A stretch of DNA of 14,755 nucleotides, taken from assembly GCA_025922735.1 (NCBI GenBank), contig JAICHI010000010.1, forward strand, positions 1 through 14,755. Direction: 5' to 3'. The stretch is from Nitrososphaeraceae archaeon. GTDB taxonomy: Archaea > Thermoproteota > Nitrososphaeria > Nitrososphaerales > Nitrososphaeraceae. Position numbers and translations under genes: made by a program. Each line of letters starts with the position of its first letter. Within the stretch, counting starts at the first letter, position 1. Of the stretch, positions 1 to 7,164 are shown piece after piece. The notes under the pieces are model-generated. The model made no database searches and was not told the DNA's origin. It saw only the letters and a program-made list of their open reading frames with translations.

Positions 1-154
1 AAGCCAACGTCCTGTGCCTAAAGGTGGTTCCGCACGAGTAAATGTAGTAGTGGCTCTAGTAGCAACATTTGAGCACACTTTCACAGAAGCGGGTGAGTTC
101 CCCTACTTGTGTCTACTGCATCCAAACATGAATGGGACGATTAATGTGAGTTGA
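1..154 (+). CDS. C-terminal end of a type 1 copper (cupredoxin/plastocyanin-like) protein, partial
   Basis: An open frame starting at base 2 runs to a TGA at 152-154 and encodes about 50 residues; the N-terminus lies outside the window. The end reads EFPYLCLLHPNMNGTINVS, which gives the type 1 copper ligand pattern Cys-x2-His-Pro-x-Met (Cys at 110-112, His at 119-121, Met at 128-130), followed by the short closing beta-strand of the cupredoxin fold. The second His ligand would lie nearer the N-terminus and is not visible. Such proteins shuttle electrons on the outer face of the membrane and are numerous in ammonia-oxidising archaea, where they replace cytochrome c. Whether this is a lone small cupredoxin or the last domain of a multicopper oxidase cannot be decided here. 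Confidence 0.8.
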   Translation, partial: SQRPVPKGGSARVNVVVALVATFEHTFTEAGEFPYLCLLHPNMNGTINVS

Positions 155-445
155 GAAAAAAAGCAATAGCTATAATCAAATTTGTATATCTTTCTGTACT
201 AGAAGCTTGAGCTAAATCAGAATACTTGTGTTTGCATTTAGCCAGTTCATTTTTTCTTGGTGATTTGGAATGTAGTTACGAACTAAATCCCAATAATGAT
301 ATGAATGGTCATTAATCTTCGTGACATAGTTCATGTAATATTATGTATTCTAGAACGCCATCATCATAATTCCTGTTGCTGAATTTGTCCGACAATTGTT
401 AAAATCAAGCTCAAAATAATGCCGTAGTTGTACAACAGGAAAAGA

Positions 446-519
446 TGGACCGGGTGGGATTTGAACCCACGACCTCAGCAATGCCAATGCCGTATCCTAC
501 CAGACTAGACGACCGGCCC
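446..519 (-). tRNA. tRNA-Ala (anticodon GGC)
   Basis: The reverse complement folds into a complete 74-nt cloverleaf without an intron. The acceptor stem is GGGCCGG paired with CCGGTCC, followed by discriminator A73. The D arm is GTCT/GGAT, the anticodon stem CGGCA/TGCTG, and the loop TTGGCAT gives anticodon GGC, which reads GCC. The T arm is GTGGG-TTCAAAT-CCCAC. The third acceptor pair is G3-U70, the alanine identity signal, which agrees with the anticodon. CCA is not encoded. A short T-run follows the 3' end on the minus strand and a TATA-like box lies just upstream. Confidence 0.95.
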
Positions 520-543
520 TGCAACAATTCAAGGTTTTGGAAC

Positions 544-554
544 GATATTAAAAT
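544..554 (-). promoter_or_regulatory. TATA box for tRNA-Ala
   Basis: On the minus strand the sequence ATTTTAATATC is centred near 549. At the usual archaeal distance of about 26 bp the transcript would begin near 523, four bases before the mature tRNA 5' end. Confidence 0.5.
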
Positions 555-735
555 GATACGTTTAGGACTTGTTCGAACGAGGGGTATAAAATAATAACAT
601 ATAATGAATTACGACAAGCTCTTGAGTTTCGGTAGCATGACCCTGAGCGGTCGATACGTACGTAATGAAGTACCAGCCTCACATCATTGAAATGACGAAT
701 TCACAATTTCTCCCCTTACAGGCTCTGCACTTGTA

Positions 736-763
736 GACTTTTCTCAAAAAAAGTCAAAAAAAA
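736..763 (-). terminator. Hairpin and T-run downstream of the malic enzyme gene
   Basis: A perfect 7-bp inverted repeat (736-742 GACTTTT, 749-755 AAAAGTC, 6-base loop) lies about 50 bases past the malic enzyme stop. Read on the minus strand, a run of eight T (763-756) comes first and more T lie within the hairpin. Archaeal termination depends mainly on T-runs, so this is a reasonable transcript end for the gene. Confidence 0.5.
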
Positions 764-803
764 TTATTCATTACATTCTTGGCTGCTGAATAATCGTTTT
801 TCG

Positions 804-2000
804 TTACATATTTTGAATCGCATCTCTTAATGCTTTAGTAATTGTTGGAAGGATTCTTGGATCGTTTACCTTGGGTATGATGTAATCTTCCCTTAGATGA
901 GTATCATTTACAATCCCTGCAATAGCATTTGCAACAGTTACAAGCATATCTTGGCTCAAGGTTTTGGCTCTTATATCAAGCAGAACTCTAAGAATAGACG
1001 GAAATACGACAGCATTATTGATTTGATTTGGAAAATCCGATCTACCTGTAGCTACAATTCTTGTTCTTCCTTGCAATGCATCAGAAGGAAGTATTTCAGG
1101 GTCAGGGTTGCTCAGTGCAAATACTATTGCATCATGATTCATTGATTGTATCATTTGATGATTTAATATACCTCCTTTTCCAGATACACCGATAAATACA
1201 TCGGCTCCTTCAATTACGTGCGCTAGGTTTCCAATCAATTTCCTCGGATTAGTTTTTTGGCTTATTTCCAGTTTGTATTGGTTCTTCATATCATCACTGC
1301 TATTATTATTATCTCTGTCAATTGACAAAGCTCCTTTGCTATCTGTTACAATAATATCCTGACATCCTGCCTCATGTAAGATCTTGACTATACCATATCC
1401 TGCTGAACCTGCTCCTGCTATCACCAATTTTATTGCATCTAGCTTTTTGCCTACTATTCTAAGTGCGTTTATCAATGCTGCAAGAGTAATAACAGCAGTT
1501 CCATGTTGGTCATCATGAAAAATTGGGATAGATAGGATTTCTTGCAAACCTTCTACTATTTCCAATACCTTGGGTGACTCTATGTCTTCTATGTTTATGG
1601 CTCCAAATATTGGTTCAATTTCTTTAACAAATCGAATTATCTCATCCTTGTTCTGAGTAGATATACAGAGTGGAAAAGCATTGATGCCACCTAAGATTTT
1701 GAATAAAACTGCTTTTCCTTCCATAACAGGAATTGCTGCCTCTGGCCCTACATTTCCCAAACCAAGCACTCTTGTTCCATCACAGACTATAGCAACATTA
1801 TTCCATTTTGATGTGTAATCGTATGCCAATTCTTTATTGTTGCTTATTTCTTTTGAGACATATGCTACTCCAGGAGTGTAAATCAAGCCAAGAGTTCCTT
1901 TTTCTTCTTCAAAGAGATTTTCTAAGGAAATTCTGCTTTGAATTTCTATCTTGCCTTTCAACATTCGGTGTAAGCTTATAGCCTCATCTTTTAAACTCAA
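804..2000 (-). CDS. NAD(P)-dependent malic enzyme (malate oxidoreductase, oxaloacetate-decarboxylating)
   Basis: A cytosolic enzyme that oxidatively decarboxylates malate to pyruvate and CO2 with NAD(P), linking the dicarboxylate pool to pyruvate. The 398 residues match the short prokaryotic form without the phosphotransacetylase domain. Visible in order: YTPGVA (41-46), the CDGTRVLGLGNVGPEA block (73-88), Lys96 in MEGKA, the metal ligands in NIEDIESP (Glu138, Asp139), FHDDQHGTA (161-169, third metal ligand Asp164), the Rossmann loop GAGSAG (196-201), and ALSNPDPEI near the C-terminus. The start is TTG, preceded by AAAGG about 8 bases upstream; the next in-frame ATG is 12 codons later and would remove conserved N-terminal sequence. 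Sampled GC is about 38%, lower than the 47-50% of the lipid operon. It stands alone, with no partner gene nearby. Confidence 0.93.
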   Translation of the reverse strand: MSLKDEAISLHRMLKGKIEIQSRISLENLFEEEKGTLGLIYTPGVAYVSKEISNNKELAYDYTSKWNNVAIVCDGTRVLGLGNVGPEAAIPVMEGKAVLFKILGGINAFPLCISTQNKDEIIRFVKEIEPIFGAINIEDIESPKVLEIVEGLQEILSIPIFHDDQHGTAVITLAALINALRIVGKKLDAIKLVIAGAGSAGYGIVKILHEAGCQDIIVTDSKGALSIDRDNNNSSDDMKNQYKLEISQKTNPRKLIGNLAHVIEGADVFIGVSGKGGILNHQMIQSMNHDAIVFALSNPDPEILPSDALQGRTRIVATGRSDFPNQINNAVVFPSILRVLLDIRAKTLSQDMLVTVANAIAGIVNDTHLREDYIIPKVNDPRILPTITKALRDAIQNM

Positions 2001-2810
2001 AGCAATACCTTTATGGCCACAATCTATCTATGAGTTTCTACATCTTTCTTTGTCCCCGCGGAAGTATTGAATAATATGAAGTCTACAGTTCAATTTAGCA
2101 AGTCTTGATGATTCAATACAAATACATACAATGAGTACAAGAACAGCAAACCCGAGCAATAGGTATTACATGATGAAGAGATTATTATCTGGCGATTCTT
2201 TGTAATATCATTTTCGTGAGACTTTGATTATGGTCAACTGATTCTTTCTTGTTATGCAAATTGGTAATAGAGCAGTTATGTGCCATGGGAAGAAAAAGGA
2301 GGACCCAAAGGGTACAGACTGGTGCAGATCTGGATAGGGCAAAAGCTGAAGATACAATTTTGTAATTTAGGAGAAATGCAAGGTGCGGCTCCATTCTTCA
2401 GCTTATCTTGGTAACACGGAGTAGAGGTAGTCAGAATGGACATTATGGTAGGACTTCAGGATATAATTATTGTGAAGGAAGCATGATCTGAATAGGTTAT
2501 GACCTTATTCACAACTTTTTTGCAAAGTTGGATAACAATAGAGATGACTGAAAGCCAATACTCAGAGCTGTAACGAGCGATCCAATCTAAGCTATAAAGA
2601 ATTCTACACTTGTTGACGTGACGTGACATTGAGGACTGTGACAAGAAAGTGATATAAGTATTGACATCGGTAGCACCGTCTCATATCTCTCGTTGCTGCT
2701 ACTTCCTTTAGAGTTAGATTGTCTGCAAAAAAATTTTTTCTATGCAGAGCATAGGTCCTTCTTGTAGTTTTTATACTTATCAAGACTTTCAATGTTGAGA
2801 GAGAATAGAT
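2001..2810. other. Gene-poor AT-rich spacer
   Basis: No convincing gene was seen on either strand. Three open frames of 62 to 73 codons on the minus strand have no recognisable composition or motif and look like chance. Two very short plus-strand peptides (ATG near 2131, about 24 codons; ATG at 2285, 26 codons, Arg/Lys-rich) end early and have no extension in other frames. A short direct repeat GACGT-GACGT occurs near 2617. The only supported element is the promoter at the right end. Confidence 0.6.
2768..2778 (+). promoter_or_regulatory. TATA box for the gene at 2811
   Basis: TTTTTATACTT is centred near 2773. Transcription would begin near 2799, about 12 bases before the ATG, a short leader typical of this group. 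Confidence 0.5.
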
Positions 2811-3278
2811 ATGCCCTCCCACCAACAGCCAAATCGCCTACACAGGTTCTGTAAAGATGTTATTGCAAAAAATTCCTCCATTAGGTTTGCAGGAATAGCG
2901 AATCAGATGGGAAATCTAATTGAGGCAGCTTATAGAGAGGGTCTACAGCCATTGATGGATAGGCAAGAAACTGAACATTACACCATACAGACTGTCTTAC
3001 GTGCATCAATACGAGAAACTTTTGAGAACAAGTTAGGCAAGCAACGGTATGCCATAGCTGTTTATGAAAAGCTGACTCGTGCAACAGTTCCATTTCCCAT
3101 GATAGGCCACCATGACGATAAAGGCGAAAAGCAAAAAAAGCAACAAAAAGAAGAGGAGGATTTAAAGTGGTTTTATTTATTGGTATCATTTGATTTGGGT
3201 TCTGATGTGATATCAATTGTTGAAGACAAGATATTGCCATTAATTGAGCAGTTTCAGAAAGATTCATTGGTTTCTTAG
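2811..3278 (+). CDS. Small protein of unknown function, likely lineage-specific Nitrososphaeria family
   Basis: A 155-residue protein with no signal peptide or membrane segment. The N-terminal half (about 12-95) reads like a compact alpha/beta domain with FCKDVIAKNSSIRFAGIANQ, then YREGLQPLMDRQETE and FENKLGKQRYAIAVYEKL. A Lys/Glu/Gln-rich charged stretch follows (about 104-118), then a hydrophobic strand and closing helix (FYLLVSFD, ILPLIEQF). From memory this resembles a family of roughly 140-155 residues present in several copies in Nitrososphaerales genomes (possibly the one listed as DUF6659), with a profilin/roadblock-like feel, but I could not check this. The start is ATG with a well-placed TATA box. 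It has no operon partner. The 133-codon minus-strand frame over the same bases is its shadow. Confidence 0.7.
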   Translation: MPSHQQPNRLHRFCKDVIAKNSSIRFAGIANQMGNLIEAAYREGLQPLMDRQETEHYTIQTVLRASIRETFENKLGKQRYAIAVYEKLTRATVPFPMIGHHDDKGEKQKKQQKEEEDLKWFYLLVSFDLGSDVISIVEDKILPLIEQFQKDSLVS

Positions 3279-3901
3279 ACACGAAATGCTACATTTCTTG
3301 CCTCACTACACTTATCAAAAAAGTACAAGATGGCGGATGATTGATTGACTGCTTATATTCTGGTGATTTTCTTTAGCAGATAATACGATACATATACTAT
3401 CATCTACATGAAGCAGATATATCATCAAAACTGCACCTGGGGCCGTATGCAGTATATATGTTGTATGCTGCAGATCGGATAGCCACATGCAGAGGCAAGA
3501 AACTGAAGGAATGAGATTTGACGAGCAAAGTAGTAGAAAAAACTGGCATAGTAGAGTTAGAATTATCTGTCTAAATAAACTAAATTTTTGTTAAGCTCAA
3601 TTATGCATGTCAACAATAATGTAGTGCAGTGATTATTTATAGCCACATTAACAAAGAATGTAATAATTATTTATGTTATAGCTGAAAAGTAGGAATTAAT
3701 CAATATCAGGTATTATTAGAAGCTGAGGATGATTCAATTCCATCATTACAGATATTGATAATTGTCGTCATCTGTATTGTTGGCGTTTTGTTGTCATATG
3801 TATGTGGCATGAGTATTGCGGCAGTAGCATGTAATCTCCAATATTATTCTATAAATTACTAACAAACATACTCGAAAAGATGGTAATATAGATTTATAGC
3901 C
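3279..3901. other. AT-rich spacer upstream of the radical SAM gene
   Basis: No gene of normal length was seen. Around 3450-3470 the hexamer GTATGC occurs twice, bracketed by TGCAG/CTGCA half sites. Between 3686 and 3862 one frame stays open and encodes a hydrophobic stretch without an ATG (described as a finding). Overlapping open frames on the minus strand (about 3290-3530) look like chance. The right end carries the promoter of the next gene. Confidence 0.5.
3849..3859 (+). promoter_or_regulatory. TATA box for the radical SAM gene
   Basis: TCTATAAATTA is centred near 3854. The predicted start of transcription is near 3880, leaving a leader of about 20 bases before the ATG at 3902. Other AT-rich candidates (3883-3898) lie too close to the ATG. 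Confidence 0.45.
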
Positions 3902-5515
3902 ATGGGATATCGGATAACTGATACGCAAAGCATGGTAGAATCAGGCGGCAAACGGATAGTTTTGACTGCAGACCGCAGTTTGATGACAAACTACAGGGGC
4001 AACTTCCTCTATGGCTTTATTGCATGTGGTCCCTACGAGCTTTTACCAGAATTTGTATTTGACAAGATCTTTTGTCCAAGTGTTGAGACTGACCCGAACA
4101 GAGGAGAGGTCAAGGTTGCACAGTGCGGCTTGAGAAGGATTGAAGCGGCGCTTTTGAAAGAATACAGGCGCGACGAGATCCTTCTTGCCCACCCTGAGAT
4201 GCTCGACAAGTGCGTTGGCCCAGAGACAAAGGTCGTCGGCATCAATGTCATGGATCCACTCGGCATGGCCCCAGTGACAACAACAATGTCTCCAGAAAAA
4301 CTCTCATACGTCGCCATGAAGTTCAAAAAAATGTGCGCTTCCATCATTCAGCTAAAGAAGAAATACAATTTCAAGGTGGTCGTTGGAGGTAACGGCTCTT
4401 GGGAGCTTTCCAAGCCTGATAGGATGAAGATTCATGGCATTGACACGGTGGTTATTGGCGAGGCAGATGAGTTGGCTCTTGATCTTTTCCATGACTTAGA
4501 GGCTGGTGACGCCCCAGAACTCTTGCATACCTTTGTCCGCAACATCGAAAATATCCCTATGATGCAAGGACCAACGGTTAACTCCCTCATTGAGGCTATG
4601 CGTGGCTGCGGCAGGGGTTGCGACTTTTGTGATGTAAACAAGCGCTCAAAGAAGGACTTTCCGCTTGCGAGACTACAGAAGGAGGCCAAAATTAACCTTG
4701 ATTATGGTTTTGACTCCATCTGGCTACAATCTGACGAGATGCTGCTTTATGGCTGTGATAACAAGGACTTTATTCCAAACTCAGATGCCATCACCGAGCT
4801 GTGGAGCGGCCTGAAATCTACAGGTGCACGCTTTGTTGGAACGACTCATATGACGCTTTCTGCAGTTGCATCTTCGCCCGACCTTATAAAAAAGATGTCC
4901 GAGATCAATGAGATGAATGTCGCCGGCGGTAGATGGCTTGCAACTAACCTTGGAATCGAGACAGTTGCTCCAAGGATGGTCAAGAAGCACCTCGGTGTCA
5001 AGACAAAGCCCTTTCAACCTGAAGAGTGGGGTTCAGTGGTAAGAGAAGGCTGCAAGATACTCAATCAGAATAATTGGTTCCCTGCGCTTACACTAATCAT
5101 AGGATGGCCCGATGAGACACCAGACGAGACACAATACACGATCGACCTCATAGACGACTTTAGGCATATGAGCATGCGAGGCTTGGTTGCGCCGTTACTT
5201 TATCAAGACTTCTCTGAAAAGAACTCGATGCATTTTGGCAACCTCAACGAGGCGCAATTCACCCTATTCTGGAGGTGCTGGGAGCACAATCTGCGTGTAA
5301 TAAACGACATCATACCGATCATTATCAGGAATAAGACATACGGTCCAGCAATGAAGGTCTTCATGGCAGCGCTCATCAAGTCCGGCACTTGGGCAATCAT
5401 GAGATATTTGCGCGGGCTCTCAAAGGAATTGTTCAATGGACAAGTACCAGAAGACATAGTCGAGCGATACTCGCGCAAACAGTCTGTGACGGCTACGATG
5501 CCATCACGGCTCTAG
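3902..5515 (+). CDS. B12-binding-domain radical SAM protein, candidate GDGT ring synthase (Grs)-like
   Basis: A 537-residue protein. Residues about 15-215 look like the Rossmann-type cobalamin-binding region of B12-dependent radical SAM enzymes (VVGINVMDPLG at 111-121, VVVGGNGSWE at 159-168, GIDTVVIGEADE at 179-190). I see no DxHxxG, so cobalamin may bind base-off without a His ligand, or not at all. Residues 228-243 hold the radical SAM cluster motif Cys-x3-Cys-x2-Cys (Cys236, Cys240, Cys243, read CGRGCDFC), followed by a TIM-barrel-like stretch with NLGIETVAPRMV (349-360) and LIIGWPDETPDET (398-410). The C-terminal 120 residues are rich in Trp, Tyr and Phe. Size, architecture and the LTADRSLMTNYRGNFLYGF opening resemble archaeal proteins related to Sulfolobus GrsA/GrsB, which form cyclopentane rings in GDGT lipids. 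That assignment is from memory. The alternative is another B12 radical SAM methyltransferase or cyclase. GC is about 47%. Confidence 0.85.
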   Translation: MGYRITDTQSMVESGGKRIVLTADRSLMTNYRGNFLYGFIACGPYELLPEFVFDKIFCPSVETDPNRGEVKVAQCGLRRIEAALLKEYRRDEILLAHPEMLDKCVGPETKVVGINVMDPLGMAPVTTTMSPEKLSYVAMKFKKMCASIIQLKKKYNFKVVVGGNGSWELSKPDRMKIHGIDTVVIGEADELALDLFHDLEAGDAPELLHTFVRNIENIPMMQGPTVNSLIEAMRGCGRGCDFCDVNKRSKKDFPLARLQKEAKINLDYGFDSIWLQSDEMLLYGCDNKDFIPNSDAITELWSGLKSTGARFVGTTHMTLSAVASSPDLIKKMSEINEMNVAGGRWLATNLGIETVAPRMVKKHLGVKTKPFQPEEWGSVVREGCKILNQNNWFPALTLIIGWPDETPDETQYTIDLIDDFRHMSMRGLVAPLLYQDFSEKNSMHFGNLNEAQFTLFWRCWEHNLRVINDIIPIIIRNKTYGPAMKVFMAALIKSGTWAIMRYLRGLSKELFNGQVPEDIVERYSRKQSVTATMPSRL

Positions 5516-5520
5516 AATTT

Positions 5521-5850
5521 TTACTGTAGATTCTTGATCGCTTCATCTGCAAGTGTTGCAACTTTGGGCGTCAAGACTATAAAGTAATTCTTGTCTGCAC
5601 GCTCGACTGACGTCACAGGCCGGTATTTCTTTGTCGAAATGTCAAATTCGACAAGGCCGGGGTCCACTTTTCCCTTAGTATATACCATCATTAGGATCTC
5701 TCCTGAGAGCGGAGTCAAGGGCACAAGAGAAAAGATGTATCCCTTGTACGAACTAATAGGCATGACCTGCTTCATATAAGGTGCAACAGAAACAAGGTAT
5801 AGAAAAACATCCTCTACTGTAGCAAATTCTTCAAATTCAAACTTCATCAT
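5521..5850 (-). CDS. Conserved-looking small protein of unknown function
   Basis: A 109-residue protein with no signal peptide or membrane segment. The pattern is an acidic N-terminal helix (FEFEEFATVEDVFLYLVSV), alternating hydrophobic strands (GYIFSLVPLTP, EILMMVYTKG, LVEFDISTKKYRPV, KNYFIVLTP) and a C-terminal helix (VATLADEAIKNL). It therefore looks like a small folded alpha/beta domain with normal coding composition. I do not recognise the family. Two adjacent ATG codons begin the frame, and a TATA box at 5871-5878 puts the transcript start at the first ATG, so the mRNA is probably leaderless. The stop codon lies 5 bases from the radical SAM stop, so the two genes converge. The reductase upstream on the same strand seems separate because a T-run intervenes. 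Confidence 0.7.
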   Translation of the reverse strand: MMKFEFEEFATVEDVFLYLVSVAPYMKQVMPISSYKGYIFSLVPLTPLSGEILMMVYTKGKVDPGLVEFDISTKKYRPVTSVERADKNYFIVLTPKVATLADEAIKNLQ

Positions 5851-5870
5851 TCTAATCGCATTTTACCAAG

Positions 5871-5878
5871 ATATAAGG
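5871..5878 (-). promoter_or_regulatory. TATA box for the small protein at 5521-5850
   Basis: On the minus strand CCTTATAT is centred about 26 bp upstream of the ATG pair at 5845-5850, which predicts leaderless transcription independent of the upstream reductase gene. Confidence 0.5.
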
Positions 5879-5888
5879 CTTTAAAACG

Positions 5889-5900
5889 GGAAAAAAAGAG
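5889..5900 (-). terminator. T-run after the ferredoxin-NADP reductase gene
   Basis: On the minus strand CTCTTTTTTTCC (seven T, 5897-5891) follows the stop codon at 5908-5906 by about 9 bases. No clear hairpin is needed for archaeal termination. It separates the reductase from the next gene, whose own TATA box lies just beyond. Confidence 0.5.
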
Positions 5901-5905
5901 AATGT

Positions 5906-6748
5906 TTAGCCGTACGATTCGAACTTGATGTCGTAGCCTCCATCCTTTCTCTTATTGCGTTCAGTGACAAAGCCTTTTGGAATCAAATAATCCAGCGCGC
6001 CATCTATCGTTCCCTGCCAGCCGCAGATGTAAAATGATGTGTTTTCTGGCGTCACCTTTTCACCCACCAACTCCTCAAGGGGAGAGAGCTCCTTGCCTGG
6101 CTTTGGCCGGAGAAATGACTCAACTCTGCCCTTCTGTCCGCTCCATGACCTGTTGAACCACTCCTGCGGCCTGCTGACGCTTGCGCGGTAGCGGAAGTTC
6201 CACTTGTCAGGGCCTTTATCAATACTCTCATCTTCAAGAGACACCAATAGATCCCTGTAGCCTAGCTCATCGACATAACTTGCACCATGCAGCACGACTA
6301 TTTCGCGCTTGCTTCCTATTGCCTTGAGGTGAAGCGAGTATGATAGGAAGGGAGCAAGGCCTGTTCCTCCGCCAATCAAAACCATCCTTCGATCGTCTGG
6401 ACTGCCGTCAGGAAGCTTTTCGTTTATTGTAAAAATGCCCGTAGGCTTGACCCACAATATTTCGTCGCCTTCCTTTTTGTTGAACAGCTCAGTTGTGAGC
6501 CTGCCAGGCACTGGCTTGCGTACCCAGCGAATGTACAACTCAAAGCGCTTCTTCTGCTCAGGAGGTGATGCGATAGAGTAAGCCCTGCGGACTATTTTGC
6601 CTTCGCTTGGGATATGAAAGCCAAGCGTGACAAACTGACCCGCCTTAAAGTCAGGAATCGGGCCATTATCCGGAGTGATGTGGAAGACGCCAAGGTCCTC
6701 CTTGATTATTTGGACGTATGATAGCTTGGCTTTGTTATCAACTACCAT
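5906..6748 (-). CDS. Ferredoxin/flavodoxin-NADP(+) reductase family protein
   Basis: A soluble FAD enzyme that moves electrons between NADP(H) and ferredoxin or flavodoxin. Numbered from the ATG used here (280 residues), it shows the N-terminal FAD-binding barrel with AGQFVTLGF, the isoalloxazine-binding RAYS (55-58), the NADP-binding GGGTGLAPFLS (126-136) and FYICGW (239-244). A charged insertion rich in Pro, Lys and Glu precedes the last motif. It ends in FESYG, with an aromatic residue near the C-terminus as in many plant-type and Fpr reductases. The frame extends to a TTG at 6775, but the only good TATA-like sequence (6774-6790) would start transcription near 6754-6762, downstream of that TTG, so the ATG at 6748 is preferred. 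It is divergent from the gene at 6874. It may feed reduced ferredoxin to biosynthesis; the partner is not in the window. Confidence 0.88.
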   Translation of the reverse strand: MVVDNKAKLSYVQIIKEDLGVFHITPDNGPIPDFKAGQFVTLGFHIPSEGKIVRRAYSIASPPEQKKRFELYIRWVRKPVPGRLTTELFNKKEGDEILWVKPTGIFTINEKLPDGSPDDRRMVLIGGGTGLAPFLSYSLHLKAIGSKREIVVLHGASYVDELGYRDLLVSLEDESIDKGPDKWNFRYRASVSRPQEWFNRSWSGQKGRVESFLRPKPGKELSPLEELVGEKVTPENTSFYICGWQGTIDGALDYLIPKGFVTERNKRKDGGYDIKFESYG

Positions 6749-6773
6749 ATACTTCTGAAGTTCAGAAAACGGC

Positions 6774-6790
6774 AAATAAATACATTTTTA
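6774..6790 (-). promoter_or_regulatory. TATA-like region for the reductase gene
   Basis: On the minus strand AATTAAAAATGTATTTATTT contains two possible TATA boxes. Either would start transcription between about 6754 and 6762, just ahead of the ATG at 6748 and after the upstream TTG codon. Confidence 0.4.
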
Positions 6791-6834
6791 ATTTTCAAGG
6801 GTACAGTAACTGATCAAATGGACAAAAATAGGCA

Positions 6835-6845
6835 AGTTTTATTTG
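6835..6845 (+). promoter_or_regulatory. TATA box for the gene at 6874
   Basis: AGTTTTATTTG is centred near 6841. A start near 6867 leaves only about 7 leader bases. Confidence 0.45.
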
Positions 6846-6873
6846 ATTCTGGCTCCAATCTAGTGTTGTATAT

Positions 6874-7164
6874 ATGGTAGACTGGCTCAAAGGTAAGGGT
6901 TTTGGAGGCTCTAACGAGATCGATCATCTTACCAAGACCATAAATGAGCAGAGCGACGATCAGAGGAAGATCATTACCCAGTTCAACAAGGCTATGAATG
7001 AATTTGCAACTGAGCGGTCGCTTGAAACTTGCCTTGATGCCCTTAACTTGTCGATGCAGCTTGCAAACATCAGAGGGAAGTTGGCAGAGTCGTACGAATA
7101 CTATTCAAGACTGCTAGAACGCGAAATAACAAGGCTGAGCAGAACAAGACCACCACCATCCTAG
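6874..7164 (+). CDS. Small helical protein of unknown function
   Basis: A 96-residue protein, almost wholly predicted helix after a Gly-rich start (MVDWLKGKGFGGSNEID). Two long amphipathic helices can be traced, about 17-46 (LTKTINEQSDDQRKIITQF) and 49-90 (LETCLDALNLSMQLANIRG, then a Tyr/Glu/Arg-rich part), which suggests a helical hairpin or coiled coil. The tail is basic and proline-rich (RTRPPPS). There is no membrane segment. I do not recognise the family. The gene has a well-placed TATA box, an ATG start and normal coding composition, and shares a short divergent promoter region with the reductase; no downstream partner follows. A scaffold or adaptor role would be a guess. Confidence 0.65.
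   Translation: MVDWLKGKGFGGSNEIDHLTKTINEQSDDQRKIITQFNKAMNEFATERSLETCLDALNLSMQLANIRGKLAESYEYYSRLLEREITRLSRTRPPPS

Noticed and set aside
2185..2825. Three minus-strand frames of 62-73 codons and a plus-strand 26-codon frame starting MGRKRRTQRV
   Set aside because: Composition looks random. The MGRKRR start recalls Elf1-type zinc ribbons, but no Cys pairs follow in any frame.
2881..3282. 133-codon minus-strand frame
   Set aside because: It lies opposite the 155-residue plus-strand gene, has no promoter or start signal of its own, and its translation lacks regular structure.
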